This document shows positions 25,960 through 34,118 of a stretch of 64,000 bases of DNA, in pieces. Where the stretch lies: positions 372,001-436,000 of the forward strand of contig CAYNKA010000002.1 of NCBI GenBank assembly GCA_964397655.1, in the 5' to 3' direction. Each line of letters begins with the position of its first letter. Position 1 is the first letter of the stretch. Below the pieces are notes generated by a model. The model did not search any database, was not told where the DNA came from, and was given only the letters and a program-made list of their open reading frames with translations. A program made the translations under genes and the position numbers. This DNA is from CAYNKA01 sp964397655 (GTDB lineage: Bacteria; Spirochaetota; Spirochaetia; DTKZ01).

Positions 25960-26670
25960 TCAGAGGCCCTTCATTCCGAGCGATTCGAGCTGCTCGACGA
26001 TGCAGGATCGCCCCGCCACCCGTTCCGCGCCGAGCCTGACGAATGCGAGACCGTCCTCCAGGGTGAGGACTCCGCCCGAGGCCTTCACCTTGATTCTTCC
26101 GGCGGCCGCCTGCACGAGCAGGGCCACGTCGTGCACCGTGGCCCGCCCGGGTCCGAAACCCGTGCAGGTCTTCACGAAGGCGGCGCCGGCGTCCGCCGCG
26201 ATGTCCACGGCCTTCCTCTTTTCCTCGTCCTTGAGAAAGCCGACCTCGAGGATGACCTTCACCTCGATCTTCGCGGCGGAGGCGACCTTCACCACCGCCT
26301 CGATGTCCCTGCGCACGTAGGCGTAGTCCCCTCCGACGAGCCGCCCCACGTTCATGACCATGTCGAATTCCCGGGCGCCGGCCTCGACTCCGAGTTCCGC
26401 CTCCCGCCGCTTGATCTCGGTCATGACCGCGCCGCTCGGGAAGCCCACGGTGAGCTGCGGGTTCACCTCGGACCCCGCGAGGCATTCGGCGGCGAGCGGT
26501 ATCCATGAGGGGAACACCGCGACCGCGGCGAAGCCGTACCGGACGGCCTCGGAGCAGGCCTTCCTCACCATCGTCTCGGTGGCGTCGGGGACAAGGGCCG
26601 CCGAGTAGTCGAGCTTCGAGATCACGGAAAGGATTTCATCGTGATTTTCGGGATAGGTGAGCAGTTTCAT
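25960..26670 (-). CDS. deoC: deoxyribose-phosphate aldolase
   Basis: DeoC cleaves 2-deoxy-D-ribose 5-phosphate to glyceraldehyde 3-phosphate and acetaldehyde in deoxynucleoside catabolism. The 236-residue TIM-barrel protein shows 'DYSAALVPDAT' near the start, 'VGFPSGAVMTEIK', 'KVILEVGFL', 'FVKTCTGFGPG' with the Schiff-base Lys, and 'VKASGGVLTLEDG' with the second Lys. It is the last gene of a minus-strand operon after an HD-GYP gene and a TIR/deoxyribosyltransferase-like gene (27-base gap). Confidence 0.95.
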   Translation of the reverse strand: MKLLTYPENHDEILSVISKLDYSAALVPDATETMVRKACSEAVRYGFAAVAVFPSWIPLAAECLAGSEVNPQLTVGFPSGAVMTEIKRREAELGVEAGAREFDMVMNVGRLVGGDYAYVRRDIEAVVKVASAAKIEVKVILEVGFLKDEEKRKAVDIAADAGAAFVKTCTGFGPGRATVHDVALLVQAAAGRIKVKASGGVLTLEDGLAFVRLGAERVAGRSCIVEQLESLGMKGL

Positions 26671-26697
26671 TCTTAATCCCTCCGTCGTTTCATGGTT

Positions 26698-27267
26698 TCA
26701 GGGCATCCCCCGGGCGATCCAGTACTCGATGTTGACCGGGTCCGCAGGATCGTGCATGAGCCACAGGGTTTCCTTATTATGCATCGTTCTCGCAGTTCCC
26801 GCAAACGGATAGAGCCCGAGAAGCCCCTCGCCCCTGAAGGCGAGGTCCGCGGAATCCCGCCTGAGGAGGGGCAGGACGCCGACCCTCCTCCCGTTCCCCT
26901 CGAAGAAGCCGCACTGCCAGGCGAAGAAGGGCGAGACGTCGGCCCCGTGCCGGGCGAGATAGAGGTAGGCCCTGCAGTTGCCGAAGATCTCGCCCATGAC
27001 GGCGAGGGTTTTCCGTCCTGCCTCGCCCTCGGCCGCCCCCTTCGCGTGGAAGGCCGTCGGCTCGATGCGGAAGGATATTCCGATCTCCTCGAGGAAGGAC
27101 GCCGCGAGAAAGAGCGTCTTCGGCCCCGGATTCGCGTGGCCGACGTACACGTGCCAGCCGCCGAGGGGCGGATACTCGGCGTCCAGGGCGGAAAGGTAGT
27201 CGCGGATCGCGGACCGCTTCGGCGTCTTGTAGCGCCTCTCGAGGTCGCGCAGGGTCAGCAGGGTCAT
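26698..27267 (-). CDS. hypothetical protein, possibly TIR- or deoxyribosyltransferase-like
   Basis: I do not recognise this 189-residue protein with certainty. It has a basic N-terminus and an alternating hydrophobic pattern ('GWHVYVGHANPGPKTLFLAA', in two blocks). Near residue 120 it reads 'SPFFAWQCGFFEG' followed by 'RVGVLPLL'. That resembles the S-x(n)-W-(E)-x-G stretch of TIR and nucleoside 2-deoxyribosyltransferase folds, with Gln where a catalytic Glu would be. Its position between an HD-GYP gene (10 bases upstream) and deoC (27 bases downstream) would suit a nucleotide-related role. This is weak pattern evidence. Confidence 0.45.
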   Translation of the reverse strand: MTLLTLRDLERRYKTPKRSAIRDYLSALDAEYPPLGGWHVYVGHANPGPKTLFLAASFLEEIGISFRIEPTAFHAKGAAEGEAGRKTLAVMGEIFGNCRAYLYLARHGADVSPFFAWQCGFFEGNGRRVGVLPLLRRDSADLAFRGEGLLGLYPFAGTARTMHNKETLWLMHDPADPVNIEYWIARGMP

Positions 27268-27277
27268 CGCTCCTCGG

Positions 27278-28120
27278 TCAGATCCTCACCTTCCGCTTGG
27301 CCGCGGCGACGATCCTCCTGATCGCGGCCTCGTCGGCCCGGGGAACGTGAATTCCGGACGGCCCGCCCGTCAGCTCCACTACGAAGCCGTCGCCCGATTT
27401 GTGGGCCCGGTACCTGCTCGTGCACACCGGGCATTGGATGGTCTCCCCGTCCTGCAGGTCGGACCTCGGCGCCATGACAGGGCCGCACGTGCCGCAGGCG
27501 AGCATGGGGCTGTCGTCGCCCGCGTGCCCGATGACTCCGGAGAAGGCGCCGTCCCTTCCCAGCTCCACGAACTGCTCCGCGAGCCTCGAGTCGAAGTGCA
27601 GGCCCTTGTCCGCCTCGATCCGCGAATAGGCTTCCTCAGCGAGGACGGGCTTCCGGTAGGGCCGCACGCTCGTCATGGCGTCGAAGGCGTCGGCGATCGC
27701 GATGATCTTGCCCCACACGGAGATGGCGTCCCCGTCGATCCTGCAGGGATAGCCCGTGCCGTCGACGCGTTCGTGGTGCTCGGTGATCGCCTGCTTGACG
27801 AGGACGCCCAGGGGGTGGTTTCGCGCGATCTCGGCGCCGACGACAGGATGCTGGCGCATGACCGAGGTCTCCGATTCGCTCAAGGCGCCCTGCTTGGTCA
27901 GCATCGAGTCGGTGATGCCGATCTTGCCCATGTCGTGGACCATGGCGCCGATCTCGAGCCTGAACAGGTGATGTTCGTCCAGACCGTAACGTTTTCCCAG
28001 GATGAGCGAATACCGGCTGATCCTCCAGGGATGTCCGCCCGTGTAGGGATCTCTTCCTTCGATGATGGAGGCGAGAACGAGGAGCGCTTTCAGGACTTCC
28101 GGGTCGACTTTTATTTTCAT
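27278..28120 (-). CDS. HD-GYP domain protein with C-terminal zinc ribbon
   Basis: This is a predicted cyclic di-GMP phosphodiesterase. The 280-residue protein has an HD-GYP domain filling residues 10-185: 'GHPWRISRYS', 'HDMGKIGI' and the signature 'HHERVDGTGYP', followed by 'ADAFDAMTS'. A C-terminal zinc ribbon-like part follows, with 'CGTCG' and 'CPVC'. There is no sensor domain. It is first in the operon with the TIR/deoxyribosyltransferase-like gene and deoC. The -10 box is six bases from the ATG (leaderless) and its promoter is back to back with that of the protease/NTAQ1 pair. Confidence 0.9.
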   Translation of the reverse strand: MKIKVDPEVLKALLVLASIIEGRDPYTGGHPWRISRYSLILGKRYGLDEHHLFRLEIGAMVHDMGKIGITDSMLTKQGALSESETSVMRQHPVVGAEIARNHPLGVLVKQAITEHHERVDGTGYPCRIDGDAISVWGKIIAIADAFDAMTSVRPYRKPVLAEEAYSRIEADKGLHFDSRLAEQFVELGRDGAFSGVIGHAGDDSPMLACGTCGPVMAPRSDLQDGETIQCPVCTSRYRAHKSGDGFVVELTGGPSGIHVPRADEAAIRRIVAAAKRKVRI

Positions 28121-28126
28121 GGCATC

Positions 28127-28155
28127 AGTATAACCGGGAGTTTAGGAATTGTCAC
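28127..28155 (-). promoter_or_regulatory. promoter of HD-GYP operon, leaderless type
   Basis: Minus strand GTGACA, 17 bases, TATACT; the -10 ends six bases before the ATG at 28120. Confidence 0.65.
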
Positions 28156-28169
28156 GGAACTCCAATGCC

Positions 28170-28197
28170 TTGACCGGGAGACGCGCGGGTGTACAAT
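28170..28197 (+). promoter_or_regulatory. promoter of protease/NTAQ1 pair, leaderless type
   Basis: TTGACC, 16 bases, TACAAT; the -10 ends six bases before the ATG at 28204. Its -35 is only 14 bases from that of the divergent promoter, so one regulator could act on both. Confidence 0.6.
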
Positions 28198-28203
28198 GAG
28201 GTC

Positions 28204-28641
28204 ATGAATCAGCGGTACAAAATCGGCTGTATTCCCCATCGGAGGAACATGACGGGAATACTCATGAAGGAACTCCAATTCGTCGGCTCGAAAGGGAGGA
28301 CGCGCAGAAAGGCGCTCTTCGATTCCGGCGCAAGCTACTCGATCATACGGAGGGACATCGCGGAAAGGATCGAAATTCCGGTTCCTCTTCCCGAGGACGA
28401 GGTCTGGGAGTTCGAGACCGCCCAGGAGGGATACATCATCCGGGCTAAGGACCGCGTGACGCTCAGTTTCCATTTCGACGACAGCGCCCAACGCTTCACC
28501 GACGAATTCGTCGTGTTCGACGAGATCTCCGAGGAGGTCGTCATCGGGGCGACGACCATGCGGAAGTGGGGCATCAAGCTCGATTTCGAAAAGGAAGAGG
28601 TCCTGTATCGAAAAACAGCCCAAAGGCTGATGGTGATTTGA
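28204..28641 (+). CDS. retropepsin-like aspartic protease
   Basis: This 145-residue single-domain protein has the retroviral-type aspartic protease pattern. 'ALFDSGASYSII' carries the catalytic Asp40 (DSGA, the DTGA equivalent), and 'VVIGATTMRKWGIKLDF' near residue 118 matches the second family block. Such small proteins work as homodimers because each supplies one Asp. There is no signal peptide or membrane segment, so it should be cytoplasmic. The ATG at 28204 sits six bases behind a good -10 box; ATGs at codons 16 and 21 are alternatives. The stop codon overlaps the TTG start of the amidohydrolase gene, so the two proteins are made together. Confidence 0.75.
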   Translation: MNQRYKIGCIPHRRNMTGILMKELQFVGSKGRTRRKALFDSGASYSIIRRDIAERIEIPVPLPEDEVWEFETAQEGYIIRAKDRVTLSFHFDDSAQRFTDEFVVFDEISEEVVIGATTMRKWGIKLDFEKEEVLYRKTAQRLMVI

Positions 28642-29219
28642 ACCTCGACTTCGTACCCGTCCCCTTCTACTGCGAAGAAAACGTCCTCAGGCTCTGCCGT
28701 TCCCCGGGATTCCCGCCGCCCGACGCCGAGGCGCAGTCCGGAGGCGGAGCCGAAAGGTGCGAGGCCTTTGCGGTCTTCGTCTCCAACGCCCGTCGCTCCG
28801 TAGCCCTCCTGGAACAGAAAGCATCCAACCGGCCCGACGGCCTCGTCGTCTGGGACTACCACGTCTTCGCCGTCTCCTCGGGGAGCGGCCGGGCGCTGGC
28901 CTGGGATTTCGACACCCGGCTCCCCCTGCCCTGCCCGCTCAGCGCCTACCTCGACGCGGTCTTTCCCACGGGCGCGGGCGAGGCCTTCCTTCCCCGTTTC
29001 CGCCTCGTCCCAGCCGCCGACTACACGGCCCTCCTCGCGAGCGACCGGTCGCACATGAGGGACGCCTCGGGCCGGTTCCTCGCGCCGCCGCCCCCCTGGC
29101 CCTGTCCCGGCGCGGGCAGGCCGAACAACCTCATGAGGTTCGTCGACATGGATGACGGTTTCGCCGGGAAGCTCATGGGGCTGGAGGGGATGCGGGAACT
29201 ATTTCAAATCGGCCTGTGA
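28638..29219 (+). CDS. protein N-terminal glutamine amidohydrolase (NTAQ1 family)
   Basis: This looks like a bacterial member of the NTAQ1 family, which turns an N-terminal Gln into Glu in the eukaryotic Arg/N-degron pathway. The 193-residue protein (human NTAQ1 is about 205) keeps nearly every family block: 'YCEENVLRLC' with nucleophile Cys12, 'VVWDYHVF' with His75, 'WDFDTRLPLPCP' with Asp90, 'ASDRSHMRDASG' and 'PPPPWPC'. The proposed start is TTG at 28638, which overlaps the protease stop (TTGA) and leaves six residues before the conserved region. The frame remains open upstream inside the protease gene but without similarity. A hairpin follows the stop. Confidence 0.85.
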   Translation: MNLDFVPVPFYCEENVLRLCRSPGFPPPDAEAQSGGGAERCEAFAVFVSNARRSVALLEQKASNRPDGLVVWDYHVFAVSSGSGRALAWDFDTRLPLPCPLSAYLDAVFPTGAGEAFLPRFRLVPAADYTALLASDRSHMRDASGRFLAPPPPWPCPGAGRPNNLMRFVDMDDGFAGKLMGLEGMRELFQIGL

Positions 29220-29221
29220 TC

Positions 29222-29266
29222 GGAAATAGAAAAAACCGGATATAATCGGCAGTTTTCTATTTTTTC
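29222..29266. terminator. hairpin between convergent genes, likely bidirectional terminator
   Basis: A perfect 10-base inverted repeat AAATAGAAAA / TTTTCTATTT has T or A runs on its outer sides. It ends the NTAQ1 transcript and overlaps the stop codon of the convergent A+T-rich gene. Confidence 0.5.
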
Positions 29267-29865
29267 CGTTCCGCACTCAGGTACCTTTCCAGTGCAACAA
29301 TCGTTTTCATCAAAGAGGGACTTTTCTTTGCGGCTGATTCAGGACTCCACAGGTCTCTTACAAAAGCGGATAAAACTCCATTATAATCAGGACCTTTGAG
29401 CGCATTTGGAAGAGGTAGAATAGCAGATTTTATTTCCTTTTTTCTGGATCTCGCCGCCAATGAAAACAATTCGCGTTTCGGATCGATCAGGTCATCTGGA
29501 TTTTGCGGAAGAATTTGTACGGAAATTCCAAGAAACGAAGCAAAGGCTTGCCTGTCAGCAAGTATCCAAGATTCAACTTCATGCACCGCGACACGGAAAA
29601 TCAAATTCCTCGTTTTCTTTTCAGTCAGCCAAGCATCAATAAGCTCAGGGGCGCAATTTACCTGATCAAGGTCGGTCAACACGAAGAACGGCTTGAAAAC
29701 GGATGCACGATTGTATTTTTTAATATTTGACTTGATTTTGCCAAAGCCTCGGGCATGGATTCGTTCCTGTACCGAAAATCCATCTCGGTAATCGACCAAG
29801 ATACGTTCCATCAGGCTGAGACTGAGAAAATCTTCGAACACGAGGGATAGAGGCCGCTTGATCAT
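29257..29865 (-). CDS. TOPRIM-like (DUF4276-like) partner of an ATPase
   Basis: This 202-residue protein is probably a TOPRIM-type nuclease partner. It has an acidic residue early ('LVFEDFLSL'), 'FVLTDLDQVNC' matching the DxD motif, and 'VAVHEVESWILADRQAF', close to the 'ElEaW.lgD' block of DUF4276 proteins. Translation starts directly at the stop of the ATPase gene (TGA-ATG, no gap). Both genes are much richer in A+T than their surroundings. Pairs of an OLD/RecF-like ATPase and a small TOPRIM protein (as in PARIS and AbiL-like systems) act in abortive infection, so phage defence is likely but not shown. Confidence 0.6.
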   Translation of the reverse strand: MIKRPLSLVFEDFLSLSLMERILVDYRDGFSVQERIHARGFGKIKSNIKKYNRASVFKPFFVLTDLDQVNCAPELIDAWLTEKKTRNLIFRVAVHEVESWILADRQAFASFLGISVQILPQNPDDLIDPKRELFSLAARSRKKEIKSAILPLPNALKGPDYNGVLSAFVRDLWSPESAAKKSPSLMKTIVALERYLSAERKK

Positions 29866-31011
29866 TCAGAAATCCAAATCGAATTGCTCAATCCCGGTCG
29901 GGACGATTTTCGGTTGAACGATTTCGGAAGGAGTGAAGCCTTCCTTTAAAAGCCTCACTGCTTCTTCGATGGCGGAAACCTGCATGACTGTCGTTCCTTC
30001 GGTTTCTGGTCTAAGGAGAATGATTTCATCCAGAGAAATTCCGGAGTCCGACAACAAAGCCTCACTGTGCGTAGAAATGAACGCTTGCCGATCCCGCTTG
30101 CGCTGCATCCGGTACAATAACGCCGGGAGCTTGGAAACGATAGCAGAATTTAGAGAAAGCTCCGGTTCTTCCAAAAGAAGAGGACCGGCGTTCTGCAGCA
30201 TAGCCCAGGACAGACCTATCAGGCGTAAAGTGCCGTCCGAGAACTGCTCCTCATGTTGTTTGCCGGCGTCGGGGCGCCAGTGTTTATAAAGAGCTTGGAT
30301 ATGGTACTTTCCTCCGTTTTCTTCGATGAATTCCAATGAAGAAAGCTGTGGTACGGCAGAGCGCAAAGCCCCTTCGATGCTCCGCAACCAAGACGATCGG
30401 GTTTTTACGTTAGCTTTGGCCAATTTATCCAGAAATCCTCGGCCGAAGGGGTCTCCCGGCAGATCGGGACCTGAGAAAGCTTGAGGATATTTCAACAATT
30501 GCGGCACGAGATGAAAATACTGGATCGTTTCCAAAAATTTCGCGATCACTCGGAAATCCTTATTTACGGTAGTCTGTTCGAGTGCCGTTTGGTACAGCCT
30601 TTCTCCGTCGCCTTTGTCATGAGAATCCGGTCGATCAAGGATTTTATTATTTGCTTGGAATACCCTTTCATATTTCAGTACAGGTTTCCGGTTGCCATGT
30701 GTTTCCTGAATGATCCCGATTTCATAAACCCATCGATCATCCTCACTGGCGCCCAATCGCAAATCGACTTTCAGTTCGACAACCGGATTTCGACGTGCGG
30801 CGAGACAACGAATCAATGAGACACCTCCACGGTCGGCGATAGCTTTTTGGAGACCTCCTCCCGGCATGGCGATATCGCGAAGGAACCTGAAGGCATCCAA
30901 AAGATTCGATTTACCGGCCGCATTAGGCCCGACTATGAAGACGCGTTTCCCCAAATTCACGTCAACTTGTTTAAAATTTTTCCAATTTCCCAATTTTACG
31001 TGTGTAATCAT
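29866..31011 (-). CDS. AAA (OLD/RecF-like) ATPase of a putative defence pair
   Basis: This 381-residue ABC-type ATPase is of the AAA_15/AAA_21 group. Walker A is 'VGPNAAGKSNLLDAF' (about residues 29-43), with a long middle insertion, the signature region 'FSDGTLRLIGLSWAM', Walker B 'LLLEEPELSLN' and a switch His in 'FISTHSEALL'. The tail 'GFTPSEIVQPKIVPTGIEQFDLDF' may dock the partner. It is cotranscribed and coupled with the TOPRIM-like gene. Base composition is clearly A+T-rich (23 G+C of 60 bases at 29701-29760, against 45 of 60 at 28861-28920), a sign of recent transfer. Confidence 0.85.
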   Translation of the reverse strand: MITHVKLGNWKNFKQVDVNLGKRVFIVGPNAAGKSNLLDAFRFLRDIAMPGGGLQKAIADRGGVSLIRCLAARRNPVVELKVDLRLGASEDDRWVYEIGIIQETHGNRKPVLKYERVFQANNKILDRPDSHDKGDGERLYQTALEQTTVNKDFRVIAKFLETIQYFHLVPQLLKYPQAFSGPDLPGDPFGRGFLDKLAKANVKTRSSWLRSIEGALRSAVPQLSSLEFIEENGGKYHIQALYKHWRPDAGKQHEEQFSDGTLRLIGLSWAMLQNAGPLLLEEPELSLNSAIVSKLPALLYRMQRKRDRQAFISTHSEALLSDSGISLDEIILLRPETEGTTVMQVSAIEEAVRLLKEGFTPSEIVQPKIVPTGIEQFDLDF

Positions 31012-31061
31012 ATGTGAACGTCTCTAAAATCATTCCCCGCTGGAACGGATAGCCCGCATCC

Positions 31062-32243
31062 TCATTTCGTCACCGCTATCCTGATCCTGTTCCCGTTCGC
31101 GAGTTCGATGATGCCCTTGCCCAGCTTGTGCACGCCGTTCTTCCGGTAAGGCGAGCCCTCGGCCACCGCTTCCTCGTCCTCGATCCTCACCCTGAGGCCG
31201 AAGAGGCCGCGCTCGAGGCGGAAGACCGCCTTGGTCTCGTCGCCGATCGAGGGAAGGCTGTCCTGGATCGAGTTGAAGAGGAGCCAGGACCAGGGCTTCA
31301 TGCTCCGCTGGAGCGTGTCGGCCTTGCCCATGACGTTGTCGCTGATGGAGAGCCTGATCGGCCGGAAGGCGCGGTAGAGAAAGAAGATCGCGAGGACGAC
31401 GAGGATGAGCGCGAGCCCGGCGAGGACGGCGATCACGACGGCCGGAGAAATGCCCAGGGAGAAGGCGATGCCGCCGAAGATGCCGGCTTTCTTCCGCTCC
31501 TCGGCTTCGCGGGCCGCTTTCTCGGCTGCTTCCTTGGCCGCTTTTTCGGCGGCGTTCTTCGTTTCGAGTTCCTTGCGGGCGGTTTCGGTCTTTTCGTAGT
31601 ACTCCTTGATGTCCACCTTGGAGAGCTTCGCGTCGGTGGTCCTCACCACCGAATTCTCCACGGAGTCCGCGATTTTCTTCGCGTCGGTCTCGCTGCCTAT
31701 GCCCACGACGTAGAGGAACCAGCCGGCCTTGGAGATCTTCCGCCCGATGTCCTTGAACCGCTCGTCGAGGGCGAGGTCCTTTCCGTGGAAGGGGCTCGTC
31801 TTGGGCGGCGTGTTCTTGCCGTCCGTGATGAAAAGGATCGTCTGCTTGGAGGTGCTGTTCCGTTTGGAAAGCATGTCGTAGAGCTTCTCCATCGCCGTAC
31901 CGATGTCGGTGAAGTCGTCGTCCGCCTTGAGGCCCCTGATCTTCGCGAGGATCGCGGCCTTGTCCTGCGGACCAGAGATCCGTTGGGAGAAGAATTCCTT
32001 GGCGGTGTTGCCGAAGAGGATGAGACCGAAGAAATCGCCGTTCTCGAGAAGGCCCTCGACCACGTCCTTCTCCAGGTATTTCTTGATCTGGACGAATTTT
32101 CCCTGCTCGTTCATGCTCCCCGAGACGTCGAGGATGACGAAAACGTCCTTCGCTCCGTCCGCGGACGCGGCCTGGGCGGGAAGGCCCACCGGTCGGGAAA
32201 GGAGCGTGAAGGCGAACAGAACGGAAAGCATCACATGCCTCAT
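31062..32243 (-). CDS. exported von Willebrand A-domain membrane protein
   Basis: This 393-residue protein has a signal peptide (residues 1-25) and a vWA domain at about 32-215, with the MIDAS motif 'DVSGSMN' and later 'TDIGTAM' and 'ITDGKNT'. An Ala/Lys/Glu-rich coiled stretch (about 225-265) and one transmembrane segment (about 278-302) follow, then a cytoplasmic or FHA-like beta-rich end. It probably assembles protein complexes at the envelope in a metal-dependent way. ATG at 32243 follows a GGGGGG stretch. A TATACT -10 lies at 32273-32278 on the minus strand without a clear -35. Confidence 0.8.
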   Translation of the reverse strand: MRHVMLSVLFAFTLLSRPVGLPAQAASADGAKDVFVILDVSGSMNEQGKFVQIKKYLEKDVVEGLLENGDFFGLILFGNTAKEFFSQRISGPQDKAAILAKIRGLKADDDFTDIGTAMEKLYDMLSKRNSTSKQTILFITDGKNTPPKTSPFHGKDLALDERFKDIGRKISKAGWFLYVVGIGSETDAKKIADSVENSVVRTTDAKLSKVDIKEYYEKTETARKELETKNAAEKAAKEAAEKAAREAEERKKAGIFGGIAFSLGISPAVVIAVLAGLALILVVLAIFFLYRAFRPIRLSISDNVMGKADTLQRSMKPWSWLLFNSIQDSLPSIGDETKAVFRLERGLFGLRVRIEDEEAVAEGSPYRKNGVHKLGKGIIELANGNRIRIAVTK

Positions 32244-32328
32244 CGGAACCCCCCTAGATTCGTTCGTAACAAAGTATACCACGAAAACCGGGCGGCGACG
32301 CGGGCATCCGGCGAGGCCGCCCGCCCTG

Positions 32329-32892
32329 CTACCGGGCGCCCCAGAGGCCGGCCTTACTCTCCCGTGCCTTCTTCTGGAGGGCGCGGAATTCCTCGAGGAA
32401 CTGGAAGGGAAAGGCCGTATAGGCGTGCCCGTAGCCCTTCTCCACGAGCTCGGCGTTGAAGCACCTTCCCTTTTCCGTGTAGACGTAGGCGAGAAGCCTG
32501 CCGTAGCGGTCGCGGAGCGTCCGGTCGAAGGCGAGGCGGACCGTCTTCTTCGAGAGCGCCGCCTTCGTGAAGGCCGAGGCCTCCTTGCCGAAGAACTGGA
32601 CGGGCTTGGAGGGATGGACCGTCTCCGGGGTGTCGACGCCGACGAGCCGCACGCGTTCCCGCGTGAAAAGCCCGTCGGGCGGGTTCTTAACCGTAACCGC
32701 GATCGTGTCGCCGTCGACGACGCGGGTCACGACCGCCTCCGTCATCCGCGAGAAGTCCGCGTCCCTGCACGAAGCGAGGCCGGCGACGCGGTAGATCGTG
32801 CCGCTCCCTCCCTTGGACGCCTGCGCGTGCGGAGCTGGGACGGAGGCGACGAGGAGGAGCAGGAAGGCCGGGAAGGCAGGGATGCGTCTCAT
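32329..32892 (-). CDS. secreted thermonuclease-like (SNase) protein
   Basis: This 187-residue nuclease of the staphylococcal nuclease family cleaves DNA or RNA in a calcium-dependent way outside the cytoplasm. It has a signal peptide (1-24) and the OB-fold with 'VVDGDTIAV', 'RLVGVDTPETVHP', 'LAFDRTLRDRYGRLLAYVY' in blocks, and a final 'KKARESKAGLW'. These include the catalytic Arg and Glu positions. It lies 14 bases after the cNMP/HD-GYP gene and is probably in the same transcript. Confidence 0.92.
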   Translation of the reverse strand: MRRIPAFPAFLLLLVASVPAPHAQASKGGSGTIYRVAGLASCRDADFSRMTEAVVTRVVDGDTIAVTVKNPPDGLFTRERVRLVGVDTPETVHPSKPVQFFGKEASAFTKAALSKKTVRLAFDRTLRDRYGRLLAYVYTEKGRCFNAELVEKGYGHAYTAFPFQFLEEFRALQKKARESKAGLWGAR

Positions 32893-32906
32893 GACAGGAG
32901 CCCCCT

Positions 32907-33971
32907 TCAATCCTTGAACCTGTCGTGGATGTCCTCGAAGAGCCGGATGTTCTCGAGCATGACCTCGGTCATCCGGGGGTCGAAGAACGTGCCAGAGGAG
33001 CGCCCTATCTCCTCGCGGGTCTCCTCCTTCGTCATAGGCGGCTTGTAGACGCGCTTGGACAGGAGAGCGTCGTACACGTCCGCGAAGGCCATGATGCGGG
33101 CCTCGAGCGGTATCGCCTCGCCGGCCAGCCTCGTCGGATACCCGGTGCCGTCCCATTTCTCGTGATGGTGCATGCAGATCCTGTAGGCGACGCGGAACAG
33201 CTCGGTGTCGCATTGCTGGAGGACCTTGTCGAAGACGTCGGCCCCCGCCTTCGCGTGGGACTTCATGATCTCGTATTCCTCGGGGGTGAGGCGCCCGGGC
33301 TTGAGGAGGACCGCATCGGGGACCGCTACCTTTCCGACGTCGTGGAGGGGCGCCGCGTGGAAGAGGCTTTCGATGAAGCCGTGGGTTATGGTCGAGCGGT
33401 AGCGGGGATCCTCGGAGAGCTTCTCGGCGAGGAGGACGCAGTAGTTGCGCGTCCTCTCGACGTGGACCCCGGTCTCCGGGTCGCGGGAATCGGTGAGGTC
33501 GGCGATGGCGAAGGTGAGCGCCCGATAGGCGCCGAGGAGTTCGTTCGACGTCCTCTTGGTCAGGGCGGAGAGCCGCTTCGTCAGCACCTTCGCGATCCGC
33601 TGGGCGAAGGCGGGGTCCTGGTCGAGGATTCCCGCGAAATCCCCGTGATCGAGCTGGAGACATTCGGTCGGGACGAGGGCCCTGATCGTGGCGGACCTCT
33701 CCTCCCTCGAGATGAGGGCCATCTCGCCGAAGGCTTCGTTCACGCCCATCCGGTTGATCTCGCGCTCGCCCCAGCCCATGTCGCGCAGGACGGATACCGA
33801 GCCCTTCACGATGACGAACATGCTGTCGCCGGTCTCGCCCTCGCGGATGATGGTGCTCCCTCGCTCGAATTCGACTTTCCGGAAATGGCGGGCTATCCGC
33901 TCGACCGATTCCCGGCTCAGGCCGGAGAACATCTCGCTGCGATCCAGGATTTCCTTGAGGTTATCGATCAT
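32907..33971 (-). CDS. cyclic nucleotide-binding HD-GYP protein
   Basis: This 354-residue signalling protein has an N-terminal cNMP-binding domain (residues 1-120, 'SRESVERIARHFRKVEFERGS' region and 'GEMALISREERSATI') that can bind cyclic nucleotides. An HD-GYP phosphodiesterase domain (about 145-345) follows, with 'HDVGKVAVPD' and 'HHEKWDGTGYP'. It would link a cAMP-like signal to hydrolysis of cyclic di-GMP. The ATG has AAAGGAG 15 bases upstream. It heads the transcript with the thermonuclease gene. Confidence 0.92.
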   Translation of the reverse strand: MIDNLKEILDRSEMFSGLSRESVERIARHFRKVEFERGSTIIREGETGDSMFVIVKGSVSVLRDMGWGEREINRMGVNEAFGEMALISREERSATIRALVPTECLQLDHGDFAGILDQDPAFAQRIAKVLTKRLSALTKRTSNELLGAYRALTFAIADLTDSRDPETGVHVERTRNYCVLLAEKLSEDPRYRSTITHGFIESLFHAAPLHDVGKVAVPDAVLLKPGRLTPEEYEIMKSHAKAGADVFDKVLQQCDTELFRVAYRICMHHHEKWDGTGYPTRLAGEAIPLEARIMAFADVYDALLSKRVYKPPMTKEETREEIGRSSGTFFDPRMTEVMLENIRLFEDIHDRFKD

Positions 33972-34118
33972 TCCGCGGCGGCTCCTTTATAAAGGGTATC
34001 CCATTCCTCAGCCTCATGAACTGACGGGCACGAAAATTCGCTCGATATGACCCGGCATCCTAAATTTTCGGCAGGAGGAACGTAAAAACCAGAAAGAAAT
34101 TCCCGTTTCCTCCGCATC

